Assembly (NCBI GenBank): GCA_964534945.1
Contig: CAZHSB010000058.1
Location: 1-8,797 of the forward strand
DNA length: 8,797 bases
Direction: 5' to 3'
DNA from: CAZHFA01 sp964534945
GTDB taxonomy: Bacteria; Bdellovibrionota_C; UBA2361; CAKMMH01
Part shown: positions 7,508-8,797 of the stretch, one piece after another
Layout: each line of letters starts with the position of its first letter
How positions within the stretch are numbered: the first letter of the stretch is position 1
The notes under the pieces: model-generated
The model's database searches: none
The model's input: the letters and a program-made list of their open reading frames with translations, nothing else
Told to the model about the DNA's origin: nothing
Made by a program: the position numbers and the translations under genes

Positions 7508-7543
7508 TCATCAAAAAATTTGTAGTAATGAAATTTTTGATGA
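7508..7543 (+). repeat. AT-rich inverted repeat after parE
   Basis: TCATCAAAAAATTT (7508-7521) pairs with AAATTTTTGATGA (7531-7543), giving a 13-bp stem with one bulged A around the nine-base loop GTAGTAATG. It begins six bases after the parE stop and ends just before the ribosome binding site of the next gene. No T-run follows, so it is not a textbook terminator. It may cap the parE transcript or attenuate read-through. An in-frame upstream ATG (7528) sits in the loop. Confidence 0.5.
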
Positions 7544-7551
7544 CACATTAT

Positions 7552-7557
7552 AAGGGG
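7552..7557 (+). promoter_or_regulatory. Ribosome binding site deciding the Bro-N gene start
   Basis: AAGGGG at 7552-7557 lies nine bases before ATG at 7567. The alternative in-frame ATG at 7528 is in the loop of the preceding hairpin and has no Shine-Dalgarno sequence, so the gene is taken to begin at 7567. Confidence 0.65.
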
Positions 7558-7566
7558 AAAATAAAA

Positions 7567-8400
7567 ATGAATGAACCTACAGTTAAACTTTTTGGAGATA
7601 AAAATGTTAGAGTGCTTTGGAATGAAGAAAAAGAAAAATATTTTTTTTCCATAGTCGATGTCGTCGCAATTTTAACGCAAAGTGTTGATGCTAGGAATTA
7701 TTGGAAAGTCTTAAAACATAGACTTATAAAAGAGGGAAGTCAGGTGGTTACAAAATGTAACCACCTCAAACTCCCTGCCAAAGATGGCAAAATGTACTTA
7801 ACGGATGTAGCAGATACCGAGACTTTACTTCGTCTAATCCAATCAATTCCAAGTCCCAAGGCTGAACCTTTTAAATTATGGCTTGCAAAAGTTGGAAGAG
7901 AACGTATTGATGAATTATCGGATCCCGAAATAGCGATTAATCGAGCATTAGAAACTTATTTTAAAAAGGGATATTCTCCAAGTTGGATTAATCAGCGTCT
8001 TAAGTCTATTGAAATTCGTAAAGAGTTAACAGATGAATGGGGTAGAGTTGGAATACAACAGGGACAAGAATATGCTATTTTGACAGATGAAATTACAAAA
8101 GCTTGGTCGGGAATGAATACAAGATCATATAAAGGGATTAAAAATTTAAAAAAAGAAAATCTACGCGATAATATGACAAATATGGAGCTTGTTTTAAATA
8201 TGCTAGCCGAAGTTTCCACTACTGAAATTTCAAAATCACAGAATCCAAAAGGATTGGAACAAAGTAAAAAAGTAGCACACGCGGGTGGAAGTGTGGCAAA
8301 AAAAGCTCGACAAGAATTAGAATTAAAGACTGAAAAATCTGTTATTAGTAAGAAAAATGCTAAAAATTTACAGATAGTAAACGAAAGTAATAAAAAGTAA
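7567..8400 (+). CDS. Bro-N domain antirepressor-like protein with DinD-like C-terminal half
   Basis: This 277-residue protein has an N-terminal Bro-N domain (about residues 5-110). KLFGDKNVRVLWNEE and FFSIVDVVAIL lead into NYWKVLKHRL and then LIQSIPSPKAEPFKLWLAKVG, hallmarks of the family named after baculovirus BRO and phage antirepressors, which bind DNA. The second half (WINQRLKSIEIRKELTDEW, ILTDEITKAWSG, YKGIKNLKKENLRDNMT, then MELVLNMLAEVSTTEIS) resembles the C-terminal part of the DNA-damage-inducible DinD family. The tail is Lys-rich. Similar stand-alone chromosomal proteins are, from memory, widespread in bacteria and usually annotated as BRO family or antirepressor proteins. The cellular role is not established. 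There are no other phage genes here: it sits between parE and thrS, so it may be a horizontally acquired single gene. The start is set by AAGGGG before ATG 7567. A run of eight T at 7641-7648 lies within the coding sequence. Confidence 0.88.
   Translation: MNEPTVKLFGDKNVRVLWNEEKEKYFFSIVDVVAILTQSVDARNYWKVLKHRLIKEGSQVVTKCNHLKLPAKDGKMYLTDVADTETLLRLIQSIPSPKAEPFKLWLAKVGRERIDELSDPEIAINRALETYFKKGYSPSWINQRLKSIEIRKELTDEWGRVGIQQGQEYAILTDEITKAWSGMNTRSYKGIKNLKKENLRDNMTNMELVLNMLAEVSTTEISKSQNPKGLEQSKKVAHAGGSVAKKARQELELKTEKSVISKKNAKNLQIVNESNKK
7742..7766 (+). repeat. Perfect 11-bp inverted repeat inside the Bro-N gene
   Basis: AGGTGGTTACA (7742-7752) and TGTAACCACCT (7756-7766) are exact reverse complements around AAA. 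The arms are much more GC-rich than the surroundings. The segment encodes residues 59-67 (QVVTKCNHL), a part of the Bro-N domain that I recall as conserved in this protein group, so the palindrome may follow partly from protein constraint. It could also act as an RNA hairpin or as a binding site for the protein itself. Confidence 0.85.
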
Positions 8401-8488
8401 GAGCGCTTTTCCTAAGTTGGCGGAATCTATTGGTCGAATAATATCCTAAAATAAAGGTGTAATCATCTAAAAAATCTTATGGAACTTG

Positions 8489-8538
8489 ATCTTCTTTAGT
8501 GGTAAACTTAAAAAAGATGTAGGTTTGCACCGTGTAAA
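8489..8538 (+). promoter_or_regulatory. Possible thrS leader elements: imperfect hairpin and 15-bp dyad
   Basis: ATCTTCTTTAG (8489-8499) can pair with TTAAAAAAGAT (8508-8518), with one C-A mismatch and one G-T pair, around an eight-base loop. Directly after it, TTTGCACCGTGTAAA (8524-8538) is a dyad with seven-base arms, allowing one G-T pair, around a central C. Both lie in the 170-base spacer upstream of the thrS ribosome binding site AGGA (8558-8561). In E. coli thrS is controlled by its own product through a structured leader, but nothing here proves the same. The rest of the spacer (8401-8488) has no recognisable gene. Confidence 0.3.
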
Positions 8539-8570
8539 GAATAAATAGAAAAATAATAGGAAAGTGAAAA

Positions 8571-8797
8571 ATGATTGAAATAAGCTTAAAAGATGATTCT
8601 AAATTTTGCTTTGATAGTCAAGAAGTAAGTGGAGAAGATATCGCAAAAAAAATTAGTGAAGGATTATATAAAAATGCGATTGCCATAAAAGTTAATGACA
8701 CACTAAAAGATTTAACTTATAAGATAACAACCAACGCAAAGGTTTCAATCATTACCAACAAAGATAAAGAGGGGCTAGAGATTCTAAGACATACAGC
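8571..8797 (+). CDS. thrS: Threonyl-tRNA synthetase, N-terminal TGS domain (3' end outside window)
   Basis: The frame is open from ATG at 8571 to the right edge, giving 75 complete codons. AGGA at 8558-8561, nine bases before the ATG, is a good ribosome binding site. The sequence has the TGS-domain pattern of bacterial ThrRS: MIEISLKDDSK, then GEDIAKKISEGLYKNAIAIK with DLTYKI. It ends in KEGLEILRHTA, the junction into the editing domain, where family members read similarly before the zinc- and tRNA-binding HxxAH motif. The full enzyme charges tRNA-Thr and edits mischarged Ser-tRNA(Thr) in the cytoplasm. Only about the first tenth of the usual ~640 residues is present, so the catalytic domain cannot be checked. 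Confidence 0.88.
   Translation, partial: MIEISLKDDSKFCFDSQEVSGEDIAKKISEGLYKNAIAIKVNDTLKDLTYKITTNAKVSIITNKDKEGLEILRHT

Noticed and set aside
7641..7648. Eight-T run in the Bro-N gene as a phase-variation switch
   Set aside because: T-runs of this length are common in AT-rich DNA, and here the run is explained by Tyr-Phe-Phe-Ser codons. No sign of variation is visible.
7992..8219. 75-residue minus-strand reading frame in the Bro-N gene
   Set aside because: It is antisense to a conserved protein region and has no supporting signals.
7567..8400. Prophage or mobile element around the Bro-N gene
   Set aside because: There is no integrase, terminal repeat, tRNA or second phage gene. Both neighbours are housekeeping genes.
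8394..8409. Terminator after the Bro-N gene (AAAAG with CTTTT)
   Set aside because: The stem is only about five weak pairs and the following T-run is too short to call a terminator.
8479..8499. Tiny reading frame MELDLL before thrS as a leader peptide
   Set aside because: It has no ribosome binding site and no Thr codons, so it does not fit an attenuator for thrS.

Overview
This is an AT-rich window (by eye about 30% G+C) from a bacterial chromosome. It holds housekeeping genes and shows no plasmid, phage-module or CRISPR structure. The lineage cannot be fixed from the sequence. The topoisomerase subunits carry Gram-negative, ParC/ParE-type signatures mixed with some gyrase-type ones. The base composition would suit a host-associated or reduced-genome bacterium (for example an AT-rich alphaproteobacterium, Bdellovibrionota, Dependentiae or a PVC-group member), but this is only an inference. 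The standard genetic code fits every gene.

Left part, minus strand. The 5' end of a gene for an exported protein (signal peptide, then a Thr/Pro-rich stretch) runs off the left edge at positions 187 to 1. To its right lies a compact three-gene operon read right to left: an unrecognised acidic 73-residue protein (2971-2750), an ABC transporter ATPase (2738-1986) and a large polytopic ABC-2-type permease (2008-401). The ATPase and permease genes overlap. The permease start is best placed at 2008, because an AGGA ribosome binding site sits just inside the longer reading frame. The permease looks like two fused ABC-2-like halves that share a repeated SP(L/I)S motif.

Centre, plus strand. After a 270-base divergent intergenic region with a candidate sigma-70-type promoter come parC (3242-5584) and parE (5571-7502). 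They overlap by 14 bases, so the two topoisomerase IV subunits are probably made together by translational coupling. ParC has Ser where the family nearly always has Gly in the HPHGD motif of the quinolone-resistance region.

Right part, plus strand. Just after parE there is an AT-rich hairpin, then a stand-alone Bro-N/antirepressor-like gene (7567-8400) with a DinD-like C-terminal half. It has its own good ribosome binding site, and a perfect 11-bp inverted repeat lies inside its coding sequence. A 170-base spacer with an imperfect hairpin and a 15-bp dyad precedes the start of thrS (threonyl-tRNA synthetase), which runs off the right edge.

The plus-strand genes serve chromosome decatenation and translation, and the minus-strand operon encodes an exporter of unknown substrate. 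No clear new biological system is visible. The points most worth following are the small protein leading the ABC operon, the duplicated permease, the natural Gly-to-Ser change in ParC, and the orphan Bro-N/DinD-like gene with its internal palindrome.
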